Origin: a virus
Reading direction: 5' to 3' (one strand)
Length of the DNA stretch: 23,487 bases
Virus record (IMG/VR): IMGVR_UViG_3300017697_000101
Location: 1 to 23,487 of that record
Numbering within the stretch: position 1 is the stretch's first letter; the number at the start of each line of letters is the position of its first letter. Shown here piece after piece: positions 15,933 to 23,487 of this stretch. Position numbers and translations under genes: made by a program. Under the pieces are notes generated by a model that was given only the letters and a program-made list of their open reading frames with translations, searched no databases and had not been told where the DNA came from.

Positions 15933-15940
15933 TATTTATA
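15933..15940 (-). promoter_or_regulatory. Candidate T4-type late promoter before gp25
   Basis: An exact TATAAATA on the minus strand lies in the 27-base gap between the 208-residue gene and gp25, 20 bases upstream of the gp25 ATG. Such placement in an otherwise gapless operon supports a real late promoter for gp25-gp6-gp8. Confidence 0.5.
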
Positions 15941-16567
15941 CTAATCAGGTAAGATTTCTAGAAATTCGTTCTTAGTTTGCAACACACCATTATATTTTGT
16001 TTCAATATCATATTTATAACTTACTTCAAAAGTCACTGGGACAACGGGTGTTTCTACAACGATTTGAGATGTAAGATCTCCGTTTGGATCAAACGTGTCG
16101 TAATCTAACGTTATCTTATCATAGTTGATATAATCTTTCCAATATACTGCGAGATCGAATGTTTTTCTTGGATCAGTTTTACCTGCACGATCCACTAGTT
16201 GATATACAACTACTTGTCCTGTTCTTCTCAATTTAAGAATGTCGCCAGGTCTTTCGCCGATGTAATTGCCCGAAGGATCAAACGCGGGATTAGGTTCGTA
16301 GATACCTTCTGAAACTATCAGTCGATGTTGTGCGTACTCTTGGTTGCTTACCACAGTCTGCATAATTTGTGCATGAAGCACAAGATTTCTTGCTATCTGA
16401 TCTAGATCAGGTGGACCATTAAATCCTTCATTGTATAACTTTTTGATTTGAGTTCTAGATCCTCTAGCGCCTAGAAACTTTGCCATACTAATGCCTGGGC
16501 CTAGTTTCAATTTGGACGTAATTTCTTTACCTGTGGGATCATATTTTGGATCAATCAATAACTTCAT
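15941..16567 (-). CDS. Unknown structural protein between needle and gp25 (208 aa)
   Basis: I do not recognise a characterised family. The protein starts MKLLIDPKYDPTGKEITSKL. An alpha-helical stretch follows (about 28-100) that includes RGSRTQIKKLYNEGF and IARNLVLHAQIMQTV. From about 100 it is beta-rich, with EPNPAFDPSGNYIGERPGD and a VVVYQLVDRAG strand, and it ends FLEILPD. It has no signal peptide, membrane segment or enzyme motif. It overlaps the needle gene by 4 bases (ATGA), so the two are co-translated. Its stop abuts the promoter gap in front of gp25. A position immediately after the needle suggests a baseplate hub or wedge accessory, or a chaperone for the needle. T4 has no obvious counterpart at this place. 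Confidence 0.75.
   Translation of the reverse strand: MKLLIDPKYDPTGKEITSKLKLGPGISMAKFLGARGSRTQIKKLYNEGFNGPPDLDQIARNLVLHAQIMQTVVSNQEYAQHRLIVSEGIYEPNPAFDPSGNYIGERPGDILKLRRTGQVVVYQLVDRAGKTDPRKTFDLAVYWKDYINYDKITLDYDTFDPNGDLTSQIVVETPVVPVTFEVSYKYDIETKYNGVLQTKNEFLEILPD
16011..16018 (-). promoter_or_regulatory. TATAAATA box inside the 208-residue gene
   Basis: An exact TATAAATA on the minus strand lies about 98 bases upstream of gp25 and inside coding sequence. The box at 15933-15940 is better placed; this one may be chance or an accessory start. Confidence 0.2.
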
Positions 16568-18027
16568 TTCTTCACCTTGAACCTTTTACTTCTATTATCT
16601 ACAGGATTATTACCAAGTAATTCAACACCAAACCGTATCGTTCCATCTTTGTTCGCTGAACGACCAATATTCTTAGGTATTGTTTTGGAGAAATCTTTGT
16701 TTAATAACTCTTCACTTACCAGATAACTGGTAAACTTACCATTGTTTAAATTACTAGGTGATCTAATTTTAGATCTAATCTCGTGAATATCAGGATCAAA
16801 GTTGAACAACTCCTCATACTCATCAGACTTCATGATCTTCTCTTTCAGTTTAGAATCCACCTGTACGTTTCTAACACCATATGAACCAGTGGCTAACATA
16901 AGTTCAACAACAGCAGGATTAGGAAGAGGAGCCTTCGGAGGTATCGGAATGAACGGCATGATACCAGGTTTTGGTGGAACACCGACAGGAGGTGGTCCTG
17001 GTGTAGTACCTCCACCCTTAACAGCCGTTGCCGCAGCACCCGCATTTGTAGCAAAACCTGCGCCTGACGCATACATTGCATAATCACTATGCCATGCTTC
17101 GCTTGCTTTACCCACCAAACATCCATAGAAAGTTGCCAAGTTAGTTACACCACCCGGCAAACCACCGTATGTTGATCCGTAATAATCAATAAGAGGACCA
17201 CCAATGGTGCCTTTGTGCCCAATCATACTGATATGTCGTGCAGTAATGTTAGCAGTACCAGCAGCACTTGTCCATTCTGCAACCGCAGATGTTACCAAAT
17301 TTGTTCCTGCTGTGACTTCTATTTTAGCCTCACTGCGAATATTGGTGTTGCCTTTTGCTAGTACATTATGTGTGTCTAACATAGTTTCCGAGTTAGGACC
17401 GATCACCATCGCTCCTCGTGACCCTCTGACAGTGTAGTTCTGATCACGATTGACTACTTTGGTGTGACGCCCTTTAATGTTCTCTATCTTATCACCAGCC
17501 ACCTCTAGATTATAATTGCCATCTACATCTACATTGAAATCGCCCGCAACACGTAAATTAACATCACCCTTGTAAATTAGATTGCCTTCACCTTCTACTA
17601 TCACCGTTGCGTCACCGCCTGTGACTTGAACTGTCTGCTTCTGAGATGATATCAAAACACTACCGTCAGCACGAAGTTCCATACCAGCACCAGACCGATG
17701 CTTGATAAGAATGCGTTCACCTCCAGGAGTATCGTCAATCTCAATGACATGCCCAGACTCAGTTTCCTGTACTTGATTGAAAGGGTACACAGAAGGTTTT
17801 TGATCTGGCAATTCCAAATCTATGCCTAATTCACTACCACCTAATCCTAGATTATTTACTTTAGAACCTACAGCGGCTTTGTTAACACTAGATCCAAAAA
17901 AATAATCTCTCTTAGGATATTCTCCAGTAGGATCTACCATTCCATCTATAGTAACACCTTCGGTATCTTCTTGACCTTCATTTAAATATCGTTTTCTTCC
18001 CGAGAGGTCGTCAATCGTATTAGTCAT
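16564..18027 (-). CDS. gp5: gp5 C-terminal beta-helix needle protein with Pro-rich extension
   Basis: I prefer the ATG at 18027 (487 residues) because GGAAAA precedes it at proper spacing. A TTG four codons further upstream also keeps the frame open. Residues about 85-120 read VQETESGHVIEIDDTPGGER, then HRSGAGMEL, matching the region of T4 gp5 and VgrG that enters the triple-stranded beta-helix. Residues about 120-270 are short alternating strands (GDVNLRVAGDFNVDVDG-type), the membrane-puncturing spike. A Gly/Ala-rich part and a proline-rich linker (about 342-372, PGPPPVGVPPKPG then IPIPPKAPLPNP) follow. A charged 110-residue C-terminal domain of unknown role ends the protein. In T4 the OB, lysozyme and helix parts are one gene; here the helix is separate. 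The gene overlaps the amidase gene by 8 bases and the next by 4. Confidence 0.85.
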   Translation of the reverse strand: MTNTIDDLSGRKRYLNEGQEDTEGVTIDGMVDPTGEYPKRDYFFGSSVNKAAVGSKVNNLGLGGSELGIDLELPDQKPSVYPFNQVQETESGHVIEIDDTPGGERILIKHRSGAGMELRADGSVLISSQKQTVQVTGGDATVIVEGEGNLIYKGDVNLRVAGDFNVDVDGNYNLEVAGDKIENIKGRHTKVVNRDQNYTVRGSRGAMVIGPNSETMLDTHNVLAKGNTNIRSEAKIEVTAGTNLVTSAVAEWTSAAGTANITARHISMIGHKGTIGGPLIDYYGSTYGGLPGGVTNLATFYGCLVGKASEAWHSDYAMYASGAGFATNAGAAATAVKGGGTTPGPPPVGVPPKPGIMPFIPIPPKAPLPNPAVVELMLATGSYGVRNVQVDSKLKEKIMKSDEYEELFNFDPDIHEIRSKIRSPSNLNNGKFTSYLVSEELLNKDFSKTIPKNIGRSANKDGTIRFGVELLGNNPVDNRSKRFKVKK

Positions 18028-19975
18028 TGTTTTTTCCAAATCTAGTTAATACATAATCAGGCACATCAAATCCAGGATCAACATTCTGACCGGTTTCATC
18101 TACGTCACTATGCCCTACAATTTTAATGCCTGGATATACATTATAGAACGATCTACAAAAATGATCAAAGGTGTTTATTTGACTGCGTGTCAAAGATTGT
18201 GAGGATATAAAATTAGCAGCGTTAGGTGTTCCTGTTGGTGCATTGATACCACCAACAAAAACAAATGCTATTGTATTAATATCAAATCCTGGCGTATGTT
18301 CTCCATCTAAACTAACTGGGCGACCTCTTTGTAAAGAGCCGTCTCTACGACATACATAATGATAACCAATACCAGATAATCCAGCGGCGAGATGCCATCC
18401 ATTAATTTCTTCTGAGCCTATGTTCTTATTAGTGTGAGTTTCAGTCCAATGAACAATCACTGTATCTACTTCTCGTTTAATAATTCCAATTTCAGCCTGA
18501 AGTTCTTCAACAGATGAGATATAAGGAAAGGCAGGATTACCTTCACCTTTATTCCAATATTGTTGATAGGTACCGATCTGATATGGATCAGGAAATATTA
18601 CTGTGTCGGGTGGCAATTTTGTGGAGTTTGCTATTGTAGTATCAATAGATTTAATAAATCTTACTATTTCTGGATATGTTAAACCACTATTGTCTTGTAG
18701 GATTCTAATAGCAGCACTTTCATCAGCAGCATCGCCTTGTGATAATAGTATAACCTGTTCTACATTTTCATTAGAGATTTTTGGTGCAACTTCTTTAATC
18801 TTCTGTCGGATAGTTGTTAGTGTTTCAGTACTTAAACCTTGCACCATTCCGACTTGAGAACCTTTGGCAATTTTATTTGAAACCATTCCTTTGTATTCTA
18901 CAACACTTGCGGCGTAATCATTCCTAGCAGATGTAGCATTCTGTGTTGCAGTTAATACTGTCGCACCGTCTTTGCCGCCTGACAATGTAGCCAAATCAGT
19001 CTTAGCACCCTCAAGATCTTGAACGATCTCATTAGCCTTTGTTATGCGCCCACTTATATCAGAAATCGCGTCACTGTCTACATATCTCATAGCCTGATTA
19101 AATTCGTCCGAATCGGTAAAGCCCATCATGCCGCCAACTCCAGGCGAAGTAGTAGTAGCCGTTGATGTCACGATATTATTAAGGTCATCCACATTAATGC
19201 CTGTCACATACGTGATTTCTTTGTTTATATTCGCAGCACCGGCTAATGCAGAACCTACGGTGCTTCTAATTTCATCTGTTACTGAGTTTAACGCTGTTGT
19301 TGAAAGTTCACTGATCGACGTAGAAGTAAACGCGCCAATCTTACCCACTGCAAGATCTTTACCCGCAGACAACAAACCCTCGGCCGATACATCCGTGACA
19401 ATATTTTGAAGTTCGCCTTTAAAGTTGGCCGCAAGATCGGCAGGATTTAAACTAGCACCCAAACCTGTGATAATAGATAGAAGCCCGCTGATTGCACCGG
19501 ATGTAGGATCTGCTTCAAGAGAAGCTGCTATTGGAGTCACGATTCCCGTCTCAGGATCAGGATCACTATATTCGATTTTAACTTTAGTGCCGAGTTTAGA
19601 TAACAAACCTGAAACAGCACCATTTATCATATCAGTGCCCATATTCTTCAGAGAGGTAGTGTCCCCGCTCAGAAGCCCAGCCGCAGTATCTTTTGCATCA
19701 GACAGTTGATCTTTATAACCGTCAACTTTTGAAGTGAGATTTTCCATCCCACCTTTGATTTGACCCGCTACTTGCCCACCGATAGAAGATTTGGCATCAG
19801 TGAATGTACTTATTGCTTCTTTCGCTTTAGCATCAATATTATTTGTAGACACTGCACTTGCGGCTTTGTTAACTGTTTTTTTCAGTTCTTCCGAGAAAGT
19901 TTCGGTGGCATCATTAGCCTTTCTTTGGGAAACATTAAGGATCTTGCCTGTTTTTGGATCAACTACTTCTGGCAT
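18020..19975 (-). CDS. Baseplate-associated protein with C-terminal zinc amidase (Amidase_2)
   Basis: Residues 1-480 are Ala/Ser/Thr/Gly-rich, with helical, tape-like segments (for example SEELKKTVNKAASAVSTNN and DGYKDQLSDAKDTAAGLLSG) and no known domain. Residues about 491-651 form an N-acetylmuramoyl-L-alanine amidase of the T7 lysozyme/PGRP type, which would cut the amide bond of peptidoglycan. Visible motifs are TVIVHWTET (zinc ligand H509), GIGYHYVCRRDGSLQRGRP (H539, GYHY core), GEHTPG (H560), and VGHSDVD followed by NVDPGFD (zinc ligands H622 and D633). Wedged between the gp5 OB/lysozyme gene and the needle gene, with overlaps to both (TAATG upstream, 8 bases downstream), it most likely acts on the cell wall during injection rather than in lysis. 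Whether it is part of the tail tip is inferred from position. Confidence 0.88.
   Translation of the reverse strand: MPEVVDPKTGKILNVSQRKANDATETFSEELKKTVNKAASAVSTNNIDAKAKEAISTFTDAKSSIGGQVAGQIKGGMENLTSKVDGYKDQLSDAKDTAAGLLSGDTTSLKNMGTDMINGAVSGLLSKLGTKVKIEYSDPDPETGIVTPIAASLEADPTSGAISGLLSIITGLGASLNPADLAANFKGELQNIVTDVSAEGLLSAGKDLAVGKIGAFTSTSISELSTTALNSVTDEIRSTVGSALAGAANINKEITYVTGINVDDLNNIVTSTATTTSPGVGGMMGFTDSDEFNQAMRYVDSDAISDISGRITKANEIVQDLEGAKTDLATLSGGKDGATVLTATQNATSARNDYAASVVEYKGMVSNKIAKGSQVGMVQGLSTETLTTIRQKIKEVAPKISNENVEQVILLSQGDAADESAAIRILQDNSGLTYPEIVRFIKSIDTTIANSTKLPPDTVIFPDPYQIGTYQQYWNKGEGNPAFPYISSVEELQAEIGIIKREVDTVIVHWTETHTNKNIGSEEINGWHLAAGLSGIGYHYVCRRDGSLQRGRPVSLDGEHTPGFDINTIAFVFVGGINAPTGTPNAANFISSQSLTRSQINTFDHFCRSFYNVYPGIKIVGHSDVDETGQNVDPGFDVPDYVLTRFGKNND
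18032..18037 (-). promoter_or_regulatory. Ribosome-binding site that decides the needle-gene start
   Basis: GGAAAA on the minus strand lies a few bases before the ATG at 18027. It supports that ATG over the in-frame TTG at 18039, which would place this sequence inside the gene. Confidence 0.5.
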
Positions 19976-20835
19976 TATACTAAGACCTCGTCATATGCTC
20001 TTTGGGCGATTTGATCACTCTGAGATGCGCTGTTAAGATAATATTTATTAAAGACCTGACTAGCATCTTTAATGTTGTTTGTTACGTTTAGTTTTGAGTT
20101 GGTTAAATTAAATCTAGTACGCAATTCAAAAAGAACAAACTGTAATTGAGTAGAATATAATTTCCAGTCTACAGCAGGTCTATATTGTTGCGAAAATCTT
20201 AGTAATCCTGTGTAACGACTTCCTATAGAAGGATCAATTGACCATTGGGCAATTCCTGTATTAGACACTCCACCAAATGTAACAAATGACGATATGTTCT
20301 CTAATGCACCAGTGATAGCAGCGGCATGAATTATTTTATAACCATTATCAATAAAAAACTTCATAGATTGTTGTCTTCTAATACCAACACTAGGATTAGC
20401 AAGATCATCCTTTGCAATTTTTGCTATAACTACGTTTTGTATTCGTTTTTGATCATATTCGAATGAATTTTCAGACGAGCCGCGTTGTTCTTTTTGAATA
20501 GATGTGGGCAGTTCAGTGTGTGGCAAAGATCCAAGCACTAATGGTATTTGCGATGACATTCCATCGAGAAAAATACCGAACACAAAAGCACCTTTGGACA
20601 ACTGTGGTATTCTTCCGATACCAGATGAACCACCTTCTGTAGTAGGAATCAAGACTTGAGCCCACGGTAAATCTTTTTCAGGAATCTCTCCTGTATTGGA
20701 ATTATGAACACCAGTGATACGAATTTTAACACGGCCCTCTAGTCCAGCAGGAGGTGCCGAATTAATCACATAACCCAAAAACCAACGGTTATCATCTCCA
20801 TAATAATCTTTCTGTATAGGTCTTAATACGTTCAT
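19975..20835 (-). CDS. gp5: gp5-like hub protein: OB fold plus tail-lysozyme-like domain
   Basis: Residues about 15-107 resemble the T4 gp5 N-terminal OB fold: RWFLGYVINSAPPAGLEGRV, then KDLPWAQVLIPTTEGGSSGI and FGIFLDGMSSQIPLVLGSLP. This domain seats the spike on the gp27 hub. Residues about 155-284 resemble the phage tail lysozyme family (Phage_lysozyme2): KFFIDNGYKIIHAAAITGAL, GIAQWS (194-199), RY-x-GLLRFSQQY and LQFVLFELRT. The family's usual GNLxxESG active-site segment reads GALENISS here. The glutamate is at 179, while the standard column (181) is isoleucine, so activity may be altered. There is no C-terminal beta-helix; that part is on a separate gene downstream. The gene overlaps the gp27 gene by 4 bases (ATGA) and the amidase gene by 1 (TAATG). 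The OB assignment is strong; the lysozyme domain is good but not certain. Confidence 0.85.
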   Translation of the reverse strand: MNVLRPIQKDYYGDDNRWFLGYVINSAPPAGLEGRVKIRITGVHNSNTGEIPEKDLPWAQVLIPTTEGGSSGIGRIPQLSKGAFVFGIFLDGMSSQIPLVLGSLPHTELPTSIQKEQRGSSENSFEYDQKRIQNVVIAKIAKDDLANPSVGIRRQQSMKFFIDNGYKIIHAAAITGALENISSFVTFGGVSNTGIAQWSIDPSIGSRYTGLLRFSQQYRPAVDWKLYSTQLQFVLFELRTRFNLTNSKLNVTNNIKDASQVFNKYYLNSASQSDQIAQRAYDEVLV

Positions 20836-22193
20836 TCTATTGCGAAATCTCTAGGTAATTCGCCTATTTTGGTTAGACGCAATTGTGAAAAATGAGTGTT
20901 GTCTTTAAAAATATGATTGATCGCTAAAATGAAATAGTCGCCACTCTTACGTTTATCTATCTGTTCTATTGCGTCTTTGTTTTCAGATCCTGCTGCGGAA
21001 TTCAAAAACAAAACACGAATTCTGTTACCAGTCGATATTTTAGCAGAAAATATCAAACGGCCTTCAATACCGATGTCTAATATATTCTTTTTAAGAATAG
21101 ATCTTATTATTTTGTTTTTAACTTTCAGTTTAGATTCGATGATGTTCTTATCTTGATCTACAATAACTGCTTCATCATGATAACTAGAAAACTGATTGTA
21201 AGTATTAGATGATGTTATCTGAAAAATGTTTAATGAATTATATTCGTCAGAAAGTTTATCACCAATTTTTAAAGTAGGATCATATATGGTCTGTACAGTG
21301 TCCGAAGATATAAGATCGGTAGAATAAAACTCATCGACTATATCACGAATCGAAATATGTGCACCAGAACTAATACCTGTACCAGCGTCTAAATTGGAAT
21401 AATAAGATCCTACATTTCCATTTTCATATTGAGATAGCATGTTATCAGCATTTGCTTCGTTGTAGGATATAACACTGTAATAAGGTCTTTTCAAATCGTC
21501 TTTGGCATCAACGCTAGAAATTGCATCACTATAACGCAGAGGAAACTTTTTATTAACAACATCAACTTTCATTAAACTGTCAAAATCAGACAGAATTAAA
21601 TTATTACTCCACAGTATTGAACGCAAATATATTGGACCACCCGTTCGCGTAGTAGCACGATCTTTGATCCAACTCACTGCTTGAAGAGGGCTCATATAAG
21701 GAACAATGATCTTTCTATCGCCTTGAGCAGTACCCTCAAAGTCTCTACGAACCACGGTTTTGCCCAATTCAATAGAACATATTTGCTCGATGATTTCTTC
21801 AATGGGTGCAGTATACGAACGACTTAATTGTTTTATAGAATCAATGTAAAGATGATCTTCAATTAAATTTAGAGATATGATCTCAGAACGTTCGTTCATC
21901 TTTCGTGTACTATTGACTTTCCCGACAAAAAAGAATTTAGTGAATGTGGGTTCGTTAAGATCGTCTGGTGAACCCAAGGTAATACGAAACTTTTCAGTAC
22001 CCGCCATCGATAAGGTGTCTCTCATTCCAAAATCATCTACAAAAATAATCGTAGCATCTATATAAGGCTTGGCAAGATGTTCAAAAATTTGAAACTCTAC
22101 CAGATTGTTTCTGATATCAATTTCAACATCATTGCCTTCAGATCTGGATGATATAAGTACTGCTTCTAATATACTAAATGTTGTCTGAGACAT
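20832..22193 (-). CDS. gp27: Baseplate hub protein gp27-like
   Basis: This 453-residue protein shows the layout of the gp27/gpD hub family, whose trimer makes the central ring joining the tail tube to gp5. An N-terminal beta-barrel segment has EFQIFEHLAKPYIDATIIFV (about 33-52) and KFRITLGSP. Next comes IISLNLIEDHLYIDSIKQLS with SYTAPIEEIIEQICS (about 104-142), the region before the second barrel. Then SPLQAVSWIKDRATTRTGGP (about 172-191) is typical of the helical insertion. The C-terminal part includes NRIRVLFLNS and GDYFILAINHIFKDN, as expected for the second tube-like domain. T4 gp27 has 391 residues. It sits between gp53 and the gp5 OB protein, overlapping both by 1 and 4 bases, which agrees with its partner role. 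Family-level assignment is confident; strict orthology with gp27 is likely. Confidence 0.82.
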   Translation of the reverse strand: MSQTTFSILEAVLISSRSEGNDVEIDIRNNLVEFQIFEHLAKPYIDATIIFVDDFGMRDTLSMAGTEKFRITLGSPDDLNEPTFTKFFFVGKVNSTRKMNERSEIISLNLIEDHLYIDSIKQLSRSYTAPIEEIIEQICSIELGKTVVRRDFEGTAQGDRKIIVPYMSPLQAVSWIKDRATTRTGGPIYLRSILWSNNLILSDFDSLMKVDVVNKKFPLRYSDAISSVDAKDDLKRPYYSVISYNEANADNMLSQYENGNVGSYYSNLDAGTGISSGAHISIRDIVDEFYSTDLISSDTVQTIYDPTLKIGDKLSDEYNSLNIFQITSSNTYNQFSSYHDEAVIVDQDKNIIESKLKVKNKIIRSILKKNILDIGIEGRLIFSAKISTGNRIRVLFLNSAAGSENKDAIEQIDKRKSGDYFILAINHIFKDNTHFSQLRLTKIGELPRDFAIE

Positions 22194-22999
22194 TATTGAT
22201 TACCGAGTATCGACTTGTATTTGCCCACAACATTTCCGATCAATTCTTTTTTGATGATACGTATTTTTTTAAGTTTCTCATTATCTTCGATAAGTTTGTC
22301 TAAATTAGTAATAGCAATCTTAGGAGTTACGACCACTTGTGTATCTTCACCTTGTTCGTTGTATAATGGAAAATAGAGATAATCTATAGGCTCGCCTTGA
22401 CTATTACGATACTCATAAGTTCCAAACGATTCTTTTACAGTAGATACTAAATTATTCTCAATAACTACATTGTCAGAATCTGTATAACTTATCAGTCCTC
22501 CTGCAGCAGTAAAATCACTGTCTACACTATAGTTGGGCGAATACACAGAAATTTCACCAAGTTGAAGATTTTTACTTTTGACAATTAAAGATTTACCATT
22601 AACACTGACCGTTTGTCCTATAGGATATTTTGTTGAGATAGATTTGCTCACACTGTCCGCTGTATAATATTCATATTCTAATTTGCACGTCCAGTCTTTA
22701 TGTAACTCGGTAGTACTTAACTGATATAAATCTTGAAGAGCCAAAGGCCAACCTTGTTCCATGATAGGATCATTCATCATAAAAAACGTCCAGTCATATT
22801 CACTAGTTCCGTAAAGTTGTTGCGACAAAGAATCGGGACGTTCAAAATCTTTTATCTCATATTCAATATAAGTAGAAATCTCATCAGATATGTTTTTTAT
22901 ATAATTACTTGATTTTGAAAGATTCTGAAAAGCGACTGGAGTAATTTCATCACCAAAAAGATACAGTACCTTCGGGAATTTTTTAAAATAATTAGACAT
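22193..22999 (-). CDS. gp53: Baseplate wedge protein gp53
   Basis: The N-terminal 95 residues match the gp53 pattern: NYFKKFPKVLYLF, then an acidic helix ending in YEIKDFERPDSLSQQLYGTS, and YDWTFFMMNDPIMEQGWPLA. The segment of basic/acidic turn, RP-x-x-L-x-x-x-LYG, and Trp-containing LMxND is the family signature. In T4, gp53 clamps adjacent wedges around the hub. T4 gp53 has 196 residues; this one has 268. The surplus is a beta-rich C-terminal half (about 110-250) with YPIGQTVSVNGKSLIVKSKN and a Lys-rich end. It overlaps the gene before and the gene after by one base each (TAATG at 22999 and 22193), so it is translated in lock-step with its neighbours. Confidence 0.9.
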   Translation of the reverse strand: MSNYFKKFPKVLYLFGDEITPVAFQNLSKSSNYIKNISDEISTYIEYEIKDFERPDSLSQQLYGTSEYDWTFFMMNDPIMEQGWPLALQDLYQLSTTELHKDWTCKLEYEYYTADSVSKSISTKYPIGQTVSVNGKSLIVKSKNLQLGEISVYSPNYSVDSDFTAAGGLISYTDSDNVVIENNLVSTVKESFGTYEYRNSQGEPIDYLYFPLYNEQGEDTQVVVTPKIAITNLDKLIEDNEKLKKIRIIKKELIGNVVGKYKSILGNQ

Positions 23000-23487
23000 T
23001 AATATCCATCCCTTACTTTTTGTTTGTCTAGCGTTACGATTTCGGTAAACGATAATGACACACTTACCTCAACAAAATTGCCGTCTGAAAAAAGACCTGT
23101 TGCAGTTTCGTTAAATGTAGTCTCTACATTTTTTAAGTAACATCGCTGAATCTTAAAACCAGGATTTGAATTTAAACCACTATATCTATTTTTAATTTCA
23201 ATTTCAAATACATTAGGAAATTTATAACCTAAAGGAACACCTGATGTACCTAATGCTATTTTTTCAGGATAAAGTTCTTGACGAAACATTTTTACTATAT
23301 TTCTAATGGCGACAGATTCTTGTGGGCTTGTTGCAATCATTTTGAAATCAAAAGTGAAATTTCTAAGATCGACCTGTTCAAATAAAGTTCTTATATTGGG
23401 CGCAGACGCAATACGTGTAGCACTACTAACAGCGGCTTCTGCTTGATCGCCAAGACCACTACCTACAGCACCGCCCAAAACAGCGCC
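22999..23487 (-). CDS. gp48: Tail tube cap gp48-like protein, N-terminus cut off by window edge
   Basis: The reading frame is open through the right end (GAVLGGAVGSGLGDQAEAAV at the edge), so the first visible start-like codon (TTG at 23478) is most likely an internal leucine and the true start lies outside. The visible part has a Gly/Ala-rich, possibly hydrophobic stretch followed by NFTFDFKMIATSPQESVAIR and NIVKMFRQELYPE. Then come beta-strands with YKFPNVFEIEIKNRY, KIQRCYLKNVETTFNET and FVEVSVSLSFTEI. This is the tube-like fold of T4 gp48, which caps the hub and starts the tail tube. The related gp54 is the alternative. It lies directly before gp53 with a 1-base TAATG overlap. Presence of the gene is sure; 48 versus 54 is somewhat open. 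Confidence 0.8.
   Translation of the reverse strand, partial: GAVLGGAVGSGLGDQAEAAVSSATRIASAPNIRTLFEQVDLRNFTFDFKMIATSPQESVAIRNIVKMFRQELYPEKIALGTSGVPLGYKFPNVFEIEIKNRYSGLNSNPGFKIQRCYLKNVETTFNETATGLFSDGNFVEVSVSLSFTEIVTLDKQKVRDGY

Noticed and set aside
18028-18039. TTG start giving a needle protein four residues longer
   Set aside because: The ATG at 18027 has GGAAAA at proper spacing, and that sequence would be consumed by the longer version.
13379-19709. Several plus-strand frames of 60-160 codons opposite gp6, needle and amidase genes
   Set aside because: Each lies fully inside a recognised minus-strand gene, shows no known motif and has no intergenic space for its own signals.
23476-23478. 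TTG as the start codon of the gp48-like gene
   Set aside because: The frame is open further to the window edge, the T4 protein is much longer, and no ribosome-binding site is visible; the codon is most likely an internal leucine.

Overview
The window is a segment of a T4-like marine myovirus genome (cyanophage or pelagiphage type). It is AT-rich, every gene lies on the minus strand, and the genes are packed almost without spacers. Of 16 gene junctions, nine overlap by 1 to 8 bases and the other seven gaps total about 113 bases. No tRNA, insertion sequence, CRISPR array or integrase was seen, and no stretch over 300 bases lacks a gene. The host cannot be read from the sequence; gene order and protein families fit Synechococcus/Prochlorococcus or SAR11 phages.

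Transcription runs from right to left. The right two thirds (about 6.6-23.5 kb) encode the tail baseplate: a gp48-like tube cap (cut by the window edge), gp53, a gp27-like hub, and a gp5 function spread over three genes (OB fold plus tail-lysozyme-like domain; a long protein ending in a zinc amidase; a beta-helix needle). These are followed by an unknown 208-residue protein, gp25, gp6, gp8 and an 1807-residue DUF4815-like virion protein. Together they would assemble hub, puncturing device and wedges. A 76-residue coiled-coil protein follows.

The left part (about 1.7-6.3 kb) holds two adjacent, highly repetitive genes. Their proteins (987 and 539 residues) consist largely of 8-, 9- and 19-residue units with Tyr/Phe in register and Gly at turns. 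Both contain the same cassette: 9-mers, then PYTATY, then twelve 8-mers. The cassettes share linked synonymous variants, which suggests recombination between the genes. A 469-residue stretch of the larger protein has no Lys or Arg.

Downstream, tightly coupled, come a small unknown protein, a GT8-like glycosyltransferase with a DAD motif, and a partial protein resembling cyanophage 2OG-Fe(II) oxygenases. My main hypothesis is that the repeat proteins are tail fibre or adhesin components and that these two enzymes modify them, for example by Tyr/Thr/Ser glycosylation and Pro hydroxylation. Several TATAAATA boxes matching the T4 late-promoter consensus sit just upstream of genes, which fits late, virion-assembly expression.
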